Positions 11,501 through 21,500 of a stretch of DNA of 64,000 nucleotides are shown one piece after another (the first letter of the stretch is position 1; every line of letters starts with the position of its first letter). The stretch is taken from assembly GCA_033725935.1 (NCBI GenBank), contig MU867068.1, positions 248,001 to 312,000 of the forward strand, read 5' to 3'. Position numbers and translations under genes: made by a program. Origin of the DNA: Cladorrhinum sp. PSN259. Its lineage: Eukaryota > Ascomycota > Sordariomycetes > Sordariales > Podosporaceae. The notes under the pieces were generated by a model. It made no database searches, was not told the DNA's origin, and saw nothing but the letters and a program-made list of their open reading frames with translations.

Positions 11501-14235
11501 CTAGCTTCCTCATACTTTTTGAGGCGCTCCACGAGCTCGGGGTCTTCCTGTTTGGTAGACCTGCGTGCAAGTGGAGGACGGCCCTCCCGGCTGGGTGGCC
11601 GATCAAATGGCTCCTGAGTTGATTCTTCATAGGAGCTATCATCTGACGAGGAGTTCACGGCATGCTCTGCATCCGACTCCTCCAAGCTTGCAAGACCACT
11701 AGCCAGACCCGCTTTGCTGCGGATCATGGCCATAATCTTGTTTGCCTCATTGATAAAGTCCTCGGTCCTAATCGAGGGCTTTCGATCAGTGTCCAGCGCC
11801 GACCCAGTCGGCAGGTGGGAGGTAGGTGGTCGTGAGTTACGGCTGGTTCGAAAGGGAGACTTTTCGATCTCTGTAAGTGGTGGTCGGTCTCTCTGTATTG
11901 ATGATCTGGAGCTTGGCGTGGGCGTCCGGGGTCGCGTCCCTTGGCGCCCTGACACTAGCTCGGCTTCTGCCATCTCATATTGGCTGTTGCGACGCGCCTC
12001 TTTACGCTGCTGTTTGCTGGAGGCGGAATGTGTTCGCTTGTGCAACAGCTGTACCAGGTCGAAGCGTCGTGCATCTTCATCAAACCCATACGACACGTCG
12101 GACTTGTGCAGCGTCCGGCGCCGTTTCGGGGTGGGATCCTTGGAAGGCGACGTACGGGGCCGTTTAATTTCCGACCCAGTTGTTTCTCTCCGCCTAGAGG
12201 TGGAGATAATGTCGCTAAGAGCCAATGATTGCCGGGGTTCTCTGACCGAACCCCCTGAACGACGTGACGAGGCTTGCGATGCGATCGACTTTCGACGTCG
12301 TCGAACCACGTTTATGTGTTCTTCCTCTGCTTCGGAAGGAGAAGAATCATGGGTTAGATCAAAAATTGGCGAATGTGGGGGGCGCCAGTCTCCTTCTGGA
12401 CCCCTGTTCTCTTTGTCACCGTCCATGCCTGAAGCCTCATTGGAGATGTGAGAGAACTCGTCGTGGAACTCGTATCCATCAAGTTCACCAATGCCGAATC
12501 TACCGACAGAGTCCGGAGCCAACTTGGACGGCGTTTGCTCGTCGACCATGTCATATGAAATCTCACCTTCAGCCCCATCTTGAAATTGGCTAAGTCGTCT
12601 CATAGTAAAGGTATCGTATGGCTGGAAGAGCTTCAGTGGGCTTCCAGTGCTCGGCCTCCCAGTGCTGGGTCTGGAGGTTGGTGGTAGCAGCGGCACAAGT
12701 CTCTTCTTCACTGGGCTCCTCTTTTCTGGACTTGGGTAAGGGGCACGGGGAAAACGGGGACTATTCATATGGATAGCTTCTGCTTCCGCTTCTTCTCCAG
12801 ACTCATCCCAGCACTCAACGCGAACACTTGGGAACTGTTTCGGCGTGCTCGCTTGCAAGGAGAGGTCCGGACACAGCTCGGAGGTGTCATTAAGACCAGC
12901 ACTCAATACGCGATGTCGAAAGGACCCGTCTGCGGACCGACCACCTCGTCGAAAGTTGATGAACCCTCCCAGCCTCTCAAACTCTCCAGCGGCTGCCTCA
13001 GAGTTCTGCGACTTCCTGTGCATCTCCGATGTCCCTTCGGTTGAGGCATCCGTATTTGAACCACCCGTAAGGTACTTTTGGTTCACTTTTAGCTTCTCAA
13101 GACGCTTCTGGAGCTCATCGGGAGGAATGTCGGCCGCGCCGAATGTCGTCTGTCCATTGCTGGCTTGGCGTCGTTCGATGAGAATAGGGCTAAAATCCTC
13201 ATTTCGAATGTCGCTTTTACCGCTGAACTTGCGCGAGTCCACCACGAGGCCCATTGAGACTGCCGTGTGTTCTGTCGTGGTAGCGGCCGCTTGGGTGCAA
13301 CTGTCGGGCATCAAACTCGAACCCGACTCCTGGCTTCCATTCACCGACTCCTCGGTCGTTTTATATCGCGTCGATGTTTGTGACCTTCGCGCTGGGTGCT
13401 GTGGTAATTCTTGTATTGACTCTTCCACGTGTATCTCGACAGTTGAAGGGTCCCGGGGGAAGATGGGCGGGCTGGATGGGAGGGTGATCTCGAATCTTGA
13501 GATCCTATCCTCATGTCTCTCCTCATTTCTCTCGTCGTGGCTATCCTCGTCCCTTTCTTGGTCTCCTTCCTCCGCGTCGCTTCCCTCCTGCCTTTCTTCG
13601 TACCCTTCCTCGGATCGTTCGTCGTACCCTTCCTCTGATAGTTCCTCGTGTTTGTCCTCGAACCTCTCCTCGTACTTCTCCTCAAACCGATTCTCATACT
13701 TGTCTTCGTACCGATCTTCAAAAGTATTGTCCGGGTTCGTGGGAGGGTTTGATCGCGGATTCGTTGAGGGCGTCGGGGGCTTGAAGATGTTCTCCAGTCC
13801 TGTTCCAGCCGAGGTGAACAAGTCGCGCTGCTCTCCGTAGGAAAGATTTCCGTTTACTAGTCGTTTCCTCCACTCTGGTGTTGATCCTCTCCTTGGGGTT
13901 GTGCCCAGTGGCCTATGCTGGACAACGGAACCGCTCGAAGAGAATGATTGGGTACTCTTAGTATCATTGGAAGCCTTGGAGGAGCCGCGACCGGAACCCG
14001 TGCCGAAAAGCTCATTCGCGCTTCGTTCGCCGAGTATTTTGTTTTTGCTGCTATCAGCCGAGCTGTTTGACGATTTCAGGTTGGCAAATCGCGGAATTCG
14101 GCTGGGTGTGGAAGCTGCTGGCGAACTCTTCCTTTTGGACCTGTCTTGGGTCGGGGCGGGAGAGGGAGATGACGCGATGGATCCCGGCTGCGATGGCCAG
14201 TCCTCCGAGAGGGAGTCCAACCACGCGTGGCCCAT
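8563..14235 (-). CDS. cdc11: Cdc11/Nud1-type septation initiation scaffold, 1890 aa
   Basis: One uninterrupted ORF from ATG at 14235 (MGHAWLDSLSEDWPSQPG) to TAA at 8563. The first 1400 residues are Ser/Pro/Arg-rich and probably disordered. They include an acidic repeat block (about residues 170-245) of EDRYEDKYEN-like units. Residues about 1412-1770 form a leucine-rich-repeat array, with units such as LESLDVSNNNIRNLSGI, LQYVDISNNELTSL and LRTLKIDNNKLTSL. A capping segment (RMKRRLYEYLIGRKCRRVKMLDGLEFV) follows. A long disordered N-terminus with a C-terminal LRR of this SDS22-like type is the layout of fission yeast Cdc11 and budding yeast Nud1, which anchor SIN/MEN kinases at the spindle pole body to time septation. 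The symbol is given by this family match. It is divergent from the gene at 15045, about 0.8 kb away. Confidence 0.85.
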   Translation of the reverse strand: MGHAWLDSLSEDWPSQPGSIASSPSPAPTQDRSKRKSSPAASTPSRIPRFANLKSSNSSADSSKNKILGERSANELFGTGSGRGSSKASNDTKSTQSFSSSGSVVQHRPLGTTPRRGSTPEWRKRLVNGNLSYGEQRDLFTSAGTGLENIFKPPTPSTNPRSNPPTNPDNTFEDRYEDKYENRFEEKYEERFEDKHEELSEEGYDERSEEGYEERQEGSDAEEGDQERDEDSHDERNEERHEDRISRFEITLPSSPPIFPRDPSTVEIHVEESIQELPQHPARRSQTSTRYKTTEESVNGSQESGSSLMPDSCTQAAATTTEHTAVSMGLVVDSRKFSGKSDIRNEDFSPILIERRQASNGQTTFGAADIPPDELQKRLEKLKVNQKYLTGGSNTDASTEGTSEMHRKSQNSEAAAGEFERLGGFINFRRGGRSADGSFRHRVLSAGLNDTSELCPDLSLQASTPKQFPSVRVECWDESGEEAEAEAIHMNSPRFPRAPYPSPEKRSPVKKRLVPLLPPTSRPSTGRPSTGSPLKLFQPYDTFTMRRLSQFQDGAEGEISYDMVDEQTPSKLAPDSVGRFGIGELDGYEFHDEFSHISNEASGMDGDKENRGPEGDWRPPHSPIFDLTHDSSPSEAEEEHINVVRRRRKSIASQASSRRSGGSVREPRQSLALSDIISTSRRRETTGSEIKRPRTSPSKDPTPKRRRTLHKSDVSYGFDEDARRFDLVQLLHKRTHSASSKQQRKEARRNSQYEMAEAELVSGRQGTRPRTPTPSSRSSIQRDRPPLTEIEKSPFRTSRNSRPPTSHLPTGSALDTDRKPSIRTEDFINEANKIMAMIRSKAGLASGLASLEESDAEHAVNSSSDDSSYEESTQEPFDRPPSREGRPPLARRSTKQEDPELVERLKKYEEASDMGDIIGDSVRSAKLAQDAFRAAQQHGWDHDEEPSTWGTTGTRESEPEVKVDVDEEEVISDPPNLRISRNPDWQEHPNDDFTDNAHSQGSSGPSTMSSIPTTSSRGSSRGSDARKTIAPESVLHLIPDRVGNMVLDRKRNMWVKKRGSPEVRRSRANSRSNGNFLPSEASEDDPFAGIPDLSVDITMEMQNLALMTGGKEPAPKDRFPRTSTPPSPTRAPELKALRRPSSANAGQPNRAQRLTIPSQIKITPPSDGDTVDEEIRINEDRGKGPRRLTISFSSPIAEVIHDLGVEEDYEEEVEWEESSILHQVAEEVVQDSFRGRRIVSVQATTKRRTSRSRSGSRGPARHLSVRGRTFMARPVSRIDEHDEESGQDQAQAREAASGMELSILPDNSVVTQEADGGQQNSLSFLVATPGRPQACPILGRDGAPIISQYVGTFSLSPLSEFTMHHGEESLPLEASYIVGSHHLVTGDHSKRVMTMSTRELVNRIAEIEPFEPYWENMRELELRDKRLGSLHTLADFCGQLESLDVSNNNIRNLSGIPSTVLHLRMTNNQLSSLTAWSHLMNLQYVDISNNELTSLAAFRNLVHLRTLKIDNNKLTSLDGIKCHKGLQSLRARGNAIEELDFHGSNMEQLTELDLKGNYIRRIANLEQLTSLSSLNLDDNELETFSVDSDEPMLSLRYLRLDNNRLSTLDVKKLPHLRLLHADRNCLVQISGFSRARRIDSLSLREQHGSSPLDMEYLFSRVYEVRKLFLSGNLLQKFTPTVDFLNLQLLELANCGLSCLPDDFGLLMPNLRVLNLNLNALTSLAPLRYIPRLKRLFASGNRISDPAILVATLERFQYLTVADMRDNPVTQGFYAPIQIIVKRNGELEDGEGGEERFSLPEQDEKRDTAYCGRLDMDTRMKRRLYEYLIGRKCRRVKMLDGLEFVSANGGKIKDEEAWKGLVERGLVQVVGETTTRKGDDSGRWEAENSFA

Positions 14236-15044
14236 GGTTTCCCAGAAAATGTATGCTGTTGCTATGGCGGTGTCGTCATGAACGTCCGAGTTGTGTGGTA
14301 GAGGTTGGGAAATGGTAAGAGTAAATATTTATCACAAAGGCAGCGCCGGGCGCGGGGTACGAGATACAAATCGGAATGTCCTTGATTGTTTGCGCCGGGC
14401 GGTTTAAAATAAATGCGCCACGCCGAAATAATGTCGTTGAATGCAATGCTCAGTTTCAATTCTATGCGGTGAACAAAAAGAAAATCAAAAAAGTCACTAT
14501 TGCTGCATTCGGTATCTGAGTGGATGACATGCAGCAGATGCTGCGTTGCGTGCAGCGTCAATCGGTCCTGGTCAATCTTGAACTTTGTCTAGTTGGGTCT
14601 TTTGCGGTCTTGGAAGTCTCCGTCAGAATCCATCCACTCAGACACAGCGATCGCGTTCTGCGTAAACAGGGGAGCGCCCTTTGATTGGAAGCTCCTTTGC
14701 TGTCCGCTCTTTGCCGTAGCAACAGGGTCGCAGTAGTTTCAATACTTATCCGCGCTAGAACATTTGGCGGCTCCCGCCCCGCGCTGGTCGCTCGCTAAGT
14801 TTAATCGCTTGCATGGGGCTTCTCATGTGACTTCGCGACCGCGTTTAACTGATTTTCCGCGTTCGAGTCGCGGGCCGCCAACATTGTCTCCACAATTTCA
14901 TCAGAGTTTCTTGGCCCCTAGCAACCTGCACCTACCTACCTGGTACCTTTGAATTGGACTTCCAGCAGCGGCGCTTAGGGCATTCCAGGTTGCGATGCGC
15001 GACTCGGTCCCATCCATGTCGCATTTCAACACAAAACAGACAAA
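14236..15044. other. Shared divergent promoter region
   Basis: About 0.8 kb separates the divergent starts of the cdc11-type gene and the 1170-residue protein. It has a GC-rich core (about 14760-14890) containing GGCGG/CCGCC motifs and several CGCG elements, and a polypyrimidine-poor leader before 15045. The GC-rich core can fold into a partly tRNA-like shape (see findings). No coding frame is supported. Confidence 0.5.
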
Positions 15045-18000
15045 ATGAACGATCCCCTTGGATTGCTCCAACCCGAGCGATTCCACGATGAACCCATTTA
15101 TTGCGAAGCGCCACATTCCCCGGACGACGTTATTTACAGTGGCTCTGAAGACGAGGCATACGACTGCCCAAGCGACCGACGCAAACGATACGAAGAACAG
15201 GCCCTAAGATTTCTCGATGGAAAACCGCTATTTCTTCTCTCTGCATCGCTGAGGGGGCCGTTCAACAGGAAGTCGGGATGGGTCAATCCATGGAGATCGC
15301 AATCAGGAATAAAAAAGCCAGCAAAGCGCAAACGGCCGTCAAGAGCGACGAGGTCCAGGCCCACGGTTTGGACGCCAAAGGAGAGCTTCAAAAGCCCCCA
15401 GAGCAACGTTGCGCAGATCGAAAATGGGCTCACACAAGATACAAACGAAGATAGTTTCGTTCGGGTACAAAACTGGAGGAATAGAGTTCTCGCTGAACTG
15501 GACGTCAATGTCACTGCGCCGGCATCTTCACAATCGACAAAGCCGACAGTCGAACAGCCTCGCAAAGTCAGCTTTCCGGCCCCAGATGCTTTCGGGGATA
15601 CAGACAATGCTTCCTTTTCAAGCTCCCTGTCACCTCCACCCAGCTCACTGGTAGCATGTGAGAACGCCACCAACCAAACACCAGAAAAAGCCAGTGACTC
15701 TCTCGAAGATAAGGATTATACCCTGGATGAAGCGGGCCAATCGTTGGAACGCCATGTCGAACCTTCTCCCACACCTGTTACAAACACTCCTCGCCCTTTG
15801 CTGCTTGCAGACAAACCTGAACTGCCGCCATCACTGTTACCATTAGACACGATTGACCTCTCGCCAAGGGCAATGAAGCTCTATGAACAAAGCTTCGTGT
15901 CCTCATTGGGCCAGCAAACCGAATCCAACATCGAGGACAAACAGCCGGAAAGCCCTCTTCAGCGTCGATCTAACACGATGAGACTTGGGGAGACGCCTGC
16001 AGCAACGGTCTCACTCCCTGATCAAGATAGCTCTAAAAACAGTTTGCATAGGAATGGGAGTTTCCGGTATCGCAGGCCACCACGTCGCTCAACGCGCAAA
16101 TCATTGAGGATGTCTGGGCTGACGGCGGGTAATAAGGGTCAGAAAGATCGTCAAAGCCACAAGCGCCAGCCGTCAACTGATCCGGTGGCGGATGACATGC
16201 GTGAGGAAGCCAAAGTGGGAGATAGTGTCGAGGAAAAGATGATTGTCCAGGAGGAGATCGTCGTCCAAGGCAAGGAGGTTATCCAGGCCGAGATTGTTGT
16301 TCAGAATGACGTCGCTGTCCGAGACGAGGTTGTTGACCATGTGGATAAGGAAGATCAAGAGGAAGTGGACATCCAGGAGGAAGTGATTATCCAGCACGAA
16401 ATGATTGTCGACGCAGAAGAAATTGTGAAGGAGAATGCGGTAATCGAGGCAGTCGAGCTGACAGAAGAACCCATGCTTACACAGAGTGATGCTATGGGTT
16501 GCCCGCAGAGTCAAGTGTTTGTAATCCCACAGGGTTCTCAAGGCCCATCTCCAGCCACATGCTTAAAGACTATTTCAAGCGACAATGATAGAAAGCTTTC
16601 AGAGCTTGGGCAGGCGGAGGATACAGATGTTGTATTCCCGCTTGGAAGAGCACCCTCACACATTAGCCAGCACGAGGATTTCGATGCATCACAGACACCT
16701 TCGCAGATCGATGGGATAACGCTGGTTGCGCCAGGATCTTCAACTTCGGAGCGCTCAAGTATTGGTAACTTTTCAGCAGAAAAAGCATCCCAAGATGAAA
16801 TTTCTATGGCTCTTTTCGGGTTTCCCAAACGGCTGCTGTGGCCCGCCAAAGCTGGTCTCCAGCCTCAGCAGAGTTCAACGCCAGCACCATCGGCTGAATT
16901 TTCTCCCGCACCATTCAGTCTACGCATCAGGTCATCCGGAGACCCCCCCACGTCCAGCCCGATTCCAGAGGTTCTGCAGGAGGTTGCATCTCTCGCTTCT
17001 ACAGGACTTCAAACGCTGCAAGCTGTCTTAGAACAGCCTCAGCCGGAACTAGAAGAATCAGCCCCAGATATGGCGTTGAAAGTCGAGACGTCTTCGCCTC
17101 CCCCGCCTCCTGTCGCAGTCCCTGAACCAGATCAGTCCCCCTGGATAACGGATGCGCTACCATTATCATCTAGAGTAGTCTTCCTGAGCTCTCGTGATGA
17201 AGCTGGGCCGAGTCCCTCGCCGCAGGCACAAAGTCCATGGGCAAGGGGAGATTCTCAGATTGTAGTACCTGAGGTTCGTCGGTTTGACCCATTATCCTCT
17301 CCCGCCAATAGCGCTATTTTGCCTCAAGCCACCGCGGCGCCTCCCCTTCCGCCGCCAGTGCCGCAAGAACTCCAGGAAACCAGCTCGCAGATCATTCTGA
17401 CCCATCCGTCAACTCCTGAATCTAAGAACTCAGGACTTCCAACACCGGAATTTACTCTATCTGTCAAATCACTCAGAGAACTCTCAACGCCTTCGCCACT
17501 ACCTGCCGCGAAACGACGGCGGATATCGTCTGGCGAGGAAAGCGAGAGCAGACTCCCGAGTGCCCAGCATCTCGTAGATTCTACCATCTCCAAACCATGG
17601 ACTGCACTAGCTAGGCTGAGGGGTATGCAAGCAAAAAGTGTAACAAGCTCTCAACGTCCCAAGAAACCGAGGAAATCCGTCAGATTCGCACCTCTTCCTG
17701 GTGATCCGATTCCCACTACTATGGATCCAGACGCCGCTACGACTGCATTTTCCTCCCCATACGGCGCCGAACTATCGACCTTTACTACACCTAAAAACCA
17801 AGCGATCAACAGACCTTGCAATACCTTCTCTCCTCCACCTCCTATCCTGAGAACCGAACCACTACCATCCGCCAACGAGAAATTCGGCAAGCACTTTGCC
17901 AAAGTAACCGTCAAGCAACAAATTGGAATTCGAAGCACGCCATCGTCATCTTTAACACCTACGAATATTACTACCGCACCCCACCTTCTCCGCAGTCAGC

Positions 18001-18557
18001 GAAAGGCACCACACCTCTTACCAAGTGAATCCCAACAGAACTGCGCAAGTCCAGCGGTGGACGCAATGGCCGAGGCTTTCCTTACGGCTGATAATATCCA
18101 TTTATCTTCTCACTCATCATCGATAGGAACAGATGACGGGACGGTAAAGATTGATATAGAGGCTATGGTCAGCGGTCGAGATCCGGATGAGAGTATCATC
18201 ATTCCTCACGGTGATGACCGGGGCCGCCGACATGCACGAGAAGAGGAACAACCACCGTCTGGAGTATCAAATTCGTTCGTTATGCAAGAGGAGGATGTGG
18301 TGATGCAGGAAGAAGGTGTGATTGATGATGTCAGCGCCGTGCTGGAGAATCTGGACGATTTCTTGGGGCAGAGTTGGGATTTGGATGCTGATATTGCGAG
18401 GGTGAGGGCTGACGATAAGATGAGGGGTGGGAGTAATAGTAGTGAGAGAGCGAGTTGGGCGGGTGGGGGGATGGGTTTGGATCTGGACCTAGATTTGGAA
18501 ACGGGAATCGGAATCGGAATGGATGAGGAGGCGGCTGCAGTGTGGGATCGGGAGTGA
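15045..18557 (+). CDS. Uncharacterised large disordered protein, 1170 aa
   Basis: Single-exon ORF from ATG (caaaATGAac) to TGA. The most ordered-looking part is N-terminal (residues about 1-115). There DVIYSGSEDEAYDCPSDRR is followed by LRFLDGKPLFLLSASLRGPF, a W-rich GWVNPWRS and a basic stretch (KKPAKRKRPSRATRSR) that could be a nuclear localisation signal. Residues about 395-475 are an acidic, imperfect repeat built from V/I-V/I-Q-x-E units (IVQEEIVVQ, VIQAEIVVQ). Further on it is Ser/Pro-rich, with KKPRKSVRFAPLPGD near residue 870 and a C-terminus rich in D/L pairs followed by GIGIGM. I recognise no enzyme domain. A nuclear or chromatin role is suggested only by the basic motif and RKSVRF. 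Sharing a divergent promoter with the cdc11-type gene hints at cell-cycle co-expression (inference). Confidence 0.8.
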   Translation: MNDPLGLLQPERFHDEPIYCEAPHSPDDVIYSGSEDEAYDCPSDRRKRYEEQALRFLDGKPLFLLSASLRGPFNRKSGWVNPWRSQSGIKKPAKRKRPSRATRSRPTVWTPKESFKSPQSNVAQIENGLTQDTNEDSFVRVQNWRNRVLAELDVNVTAPASSQSTKPTVEQPRKVSFPAPDAFGDTDNASFSSSLSPPPSSLVACENATNQTPEKASDSLEDKDYTLDEAGQSLERHVEPSPTPVTNTPRPLLLADKPELPPSLLPLDTIDLSPRAMKLYEQSFVSSLGQQTESNIEDKQPESPLQRRSNTMRLGETPAATVSLPDQDSSKNSLHRNGSFRYRRPPRRSTRKSLRMSGLTAGNKGQKDRQSHKRQPSTDPVADDMREEAKVGDSVEEKMIVQEEIVVQGKEVIQAEIVVQNDVAVRDEVVDHVDKEDQEEVDIQEEVIIQHEMIVDAEEIVKENAVIEAVELTEEPMLTQSDAMGCPQSQVFVIPQGSQGPSPATCLKTISSDNDRKLSELGQAEDTDVVFPLGRAPSHISQHEDFDASQTPSQIDGITLVAPGSSTSERSSIGNFSAEKASQDEISMALFGFPKRLLWPAKAGLQPQQSSTPAPSAEFSPAPFSLRIRSSGDPPTSSPIPEVLQEVASLASTGLQTLQAVLEQPQPELEESAPDMALKVETSSPPPPPVAVPEPDQSPWITDALPLSSRVVFLSSRDEAGPSPSPQAQSPWARGDSQIVVPEVRRFDPLSSPANSAILPQATAAPPLPPPVPQELQETSSQIILTHPSTPESKNSGLPTPEFTLSVKSLRELSTPSPLPAAKRRRISSGEESESRLPSAQHLVDSTISKPWTALARLRGMQAKSVTSSQRPKKPRKSVRFAPLPGDPIPTTMDPDAATTAFSSPYGAELSTFTTPKNQAINRPCNTFSPPPPILRTEPLPSANEKFGKHFAKVTVKQQIGIRSTPSSSLTPTNITTAPHLLRSQRKAPHLLPSESQQNCASPAVDAMAEAFLTADNIHLSSHSSSIGTDDGTVKIDIEAMVSGRDPDESIIIPHGDDRGRRHAREEEQPPSGVSNSFVMQEEDVVMQEEGVIDDVSAVLENLDDFLGQSWDLDADIARVRADDKMRGGSNSSERASWAGGGMGLDLDLDLETGIGIGMDEEAAAVWDRE

Positions 18558-21500
18558 GTGAGTGACTGGTTACTTTTTTTTTTTTTTTTGGGGGGGGGGG
18601 GAAGGGGTTACTCTTTGTGGGTTTTAACAATCAGAACGGAAATTTGCATTGCTGGATGGAGTTAGTTGTTCTTTCGTTCATTTTGCATCAAGGTTTTTTA
18701 TTTTATTGTATATCAAATTCAAGCGCGGGAATGGACACAAACAAAAATGATCTTGTTATAGAGGGATGTACATTTTCCATGGTTTGGTGTTGAAGAAGAG
18801 CCAATGTTGGGTGTTGGGTGGATTATGGTCAGAAGAGATGGAGGGTAAAGGTGTCAACTCTATACCGGGAGAGAGAAAAGATACAATTCAGGAGATGAAA
18901 TCCATGGATGGATGGATGCATGGATGAAAGGAGTGTGGTAGTGGGTGACTGAGTTGAGCGGTATATGGAAATTTGCATGGCTAGGTAACTAGAAAGAGGC
19001 GAAACGAGGCGTGTTTTTTTGGTGGTTTTTTTGAGAGGACGGAATAAGATGATGTGCCCGCCTTACAAATGCGAATTGATGAACTGACTGAACTGACTTG
19101 TGTGTCGGTCACGCATATCCTCCTTTATTCTGAGGGAACCCCCCCCCCCCCCCTTCATTCCCTTTTGATTACTCGAGAAGAGCTTCCCCTGGATGCAAAG
19201 ATAACCCATTCACAAGGCCTTGGAGCCTTGGAGAGAGAGAGAAGGACGGAGTGCAAGTGCTGCACTCTTTCCGCCCATTTGATCATGTCGGGAGACGTTA
19301 CCTGGGCTGTTTGTTGCCTAAGTTATATATCTGTGTACATATGTGTGTCCAGTGAAAAATTACCTTGGGGTGATGATGACCGCGCGACGACGCAGCGCAA
19401 TGTTGATTTCAGCGTATAACGGCATATCGGTATGATGCTCTATCACTACATAGGTTTTTGGTGGTATTTAATCTCGAGAAACATGGCTAGTTTACTTTAC
19501 ACTTACACGTACACAGACACAGTCACAGTCACCACGCACACCGGGGATCGACAGGTGAAGGCAATGATACGAGGGAGGACGGAAAAATCGGGTTGTTGAG
19601 TGTGTTCTAGGTGGCAGGATTCATAGTGTGATAATATACGCAATGGTTTGAATGCAGCCCCTCATTGACGGTTTCTGTTCTTTAGCTTTCTGGATCCCGT
19701 CTTGCTTGGCGCTCTCCTGTACGTGCACTACGCCCTGACGAGCTCAAATTTGTGTCTATACATGAGATGGGTGGGTAATAGCTGTCCGAACGAATGCATC
19801 ATAGTAATAAGACCCTGCTAAACGCGTAGACAGACACAATCACATGGCGTGGTGATCGTATTAGTATGCTACCTCTTCACATACACAGGGACAGCCCTCT
19901 CAAAAGGCTCAGATTTCAGTTGAGTAGCATACACAAGGGACCAGATACAAGGGACTCATCAACCCGCAATGTGATCCCATACTCTTCTGATGCTTGCATC
20001 TGTCGGGTGGTTGGTGATGGCTTGGCGTTTGTTTTGTTTTTCAGAAAATCATCTGATCTCTACAGCAACGCTGCTCAAGGAAATCAGGCCCTCAACGCCC
20101 GATAGAACCGAGACATGGAGAAAGCAAAACGTCACTTGACAGTTTGAAGCTTCGCCGGTGTCTCCGACTTCATGAAGATGCTAGCTTCCCGTCACCGCTC
20201 GATCCAGACGAGATTTTTTAAAATCAGAGATTCAGTCGACCATCGCGGGTGCCAGTTTGTGGGTGCATGGCGCTAGCCATCTGGCTGCAGGTTGCATCAC
20301 AGCCTAAAAAGAAGGGTAACTGAGAGCGGGTACCTTGCTGGGTGGTGTAAGCCAAAGAGGCGATCTTCTCTCATCAAGGACCCTTTGGTGGAGTAATGAG
20401 ATATTCGAGCTTTGGACCGAAGAAAACACGAACCCTGAAAACTTGTTGCAAGCGAGGAGGGTGGGGACGTCATGATTTCATGTTGGAGAACCAGACCACT
20501 GCTGCTTGTGTGCGAAATGACTGGTGGGAGCGCGTCCCCCTTAATAAGAGAATTCATCACACGCCCTGAGAGTGTGTGACACGGCAGCGGCAAGCAAACG
20601 ATTCGACTTGTAGTGTATGTGTATCCGAGGTGAACACAGTAATTTAAACCAAACCTATGCCGTGCAATGCTTCCAGACGTACAAGAGCGGAGACTTGTGC
20701 TTCGGCATGTCGAGATTGGACGCGAACACGATTGAAATGAGATGCTGCTTCCATCAGCCAGACGCCTATCAGTGATGGAAATACAGCCATTTCCTGTGTG
20801 AGACTAGCAACCATGCGGAGATACAATGGCCTGGAAAGCCATGTCTCACCCGGAAAGGAAGTGAAGTGAAGACTTTCGACACAGTTGACGAAAGACGAGA
20901 CCGAGACAGGTGGCCGACGCTAATGCAGAAGGTTATGGAGAGAGTGGGCGGGGAGCTTTTCTTGGTGACCTGCCATCTCAATAATTTTTTCCCTCTTTGT
21001 TGCCGGGCTTTCTCTGTCGTGTCCATCTGTGACGTGTGGTTTACTGGGCAGTTTAATTGAAAGCTTGCCGTGATTTCCAGAAAGATCTCGATTGCCGAGT
21101 GCATTAACCCAAATCTTGGATTTGGGCCACGGAAAACATGAATTTGGACCAACCAACAGGAAGCTGATGATGGAGGGTAACTTTCCAAGACTTCGGTTCT
21201 CCAAAGCTACCCTGCTTTCCGTGTTTGCGTCCGTCCACGCATCGCGGGGCTGGGGTGCTGAAAAAGAACTGAAAGAACAAAAGGCCTGAGTTGCTGCGGA
21301 AAGGAGTCGGGAAGAGGGCCGATGTGGATGTGCGCTGACGTCGGTACCGCAGGGGTTAGCTTGCAGTTGGGATGATGGACGCTTGGGCCATCGTCGCCTA
21401 TCGATGTTTAGTGGGGGTGATGACGGGAAGACCCAGAGGCGCCGAGGGTGAATTGTGCACGGCTCACCTTAGCACGCTCGCCCTCACCTCTCACACCACG

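Noticed and set aside
11714..12451. 245-codon plus-strand ORF opposite the Cdc11-type gene
   Set aside because: Arg/Ser/Cys-rich antisense shadow; the minus-strand frame continues without interruption.
12845..13840. 331-codon plus-strand ORF opposite the Cdc11-type gene
   Set aside because: It mirrors the acidic repeat and Ser-rich region of the minus-strand gene; its Ser/Leu runs are the antisense of Glu/Arg codons and it has no motif.
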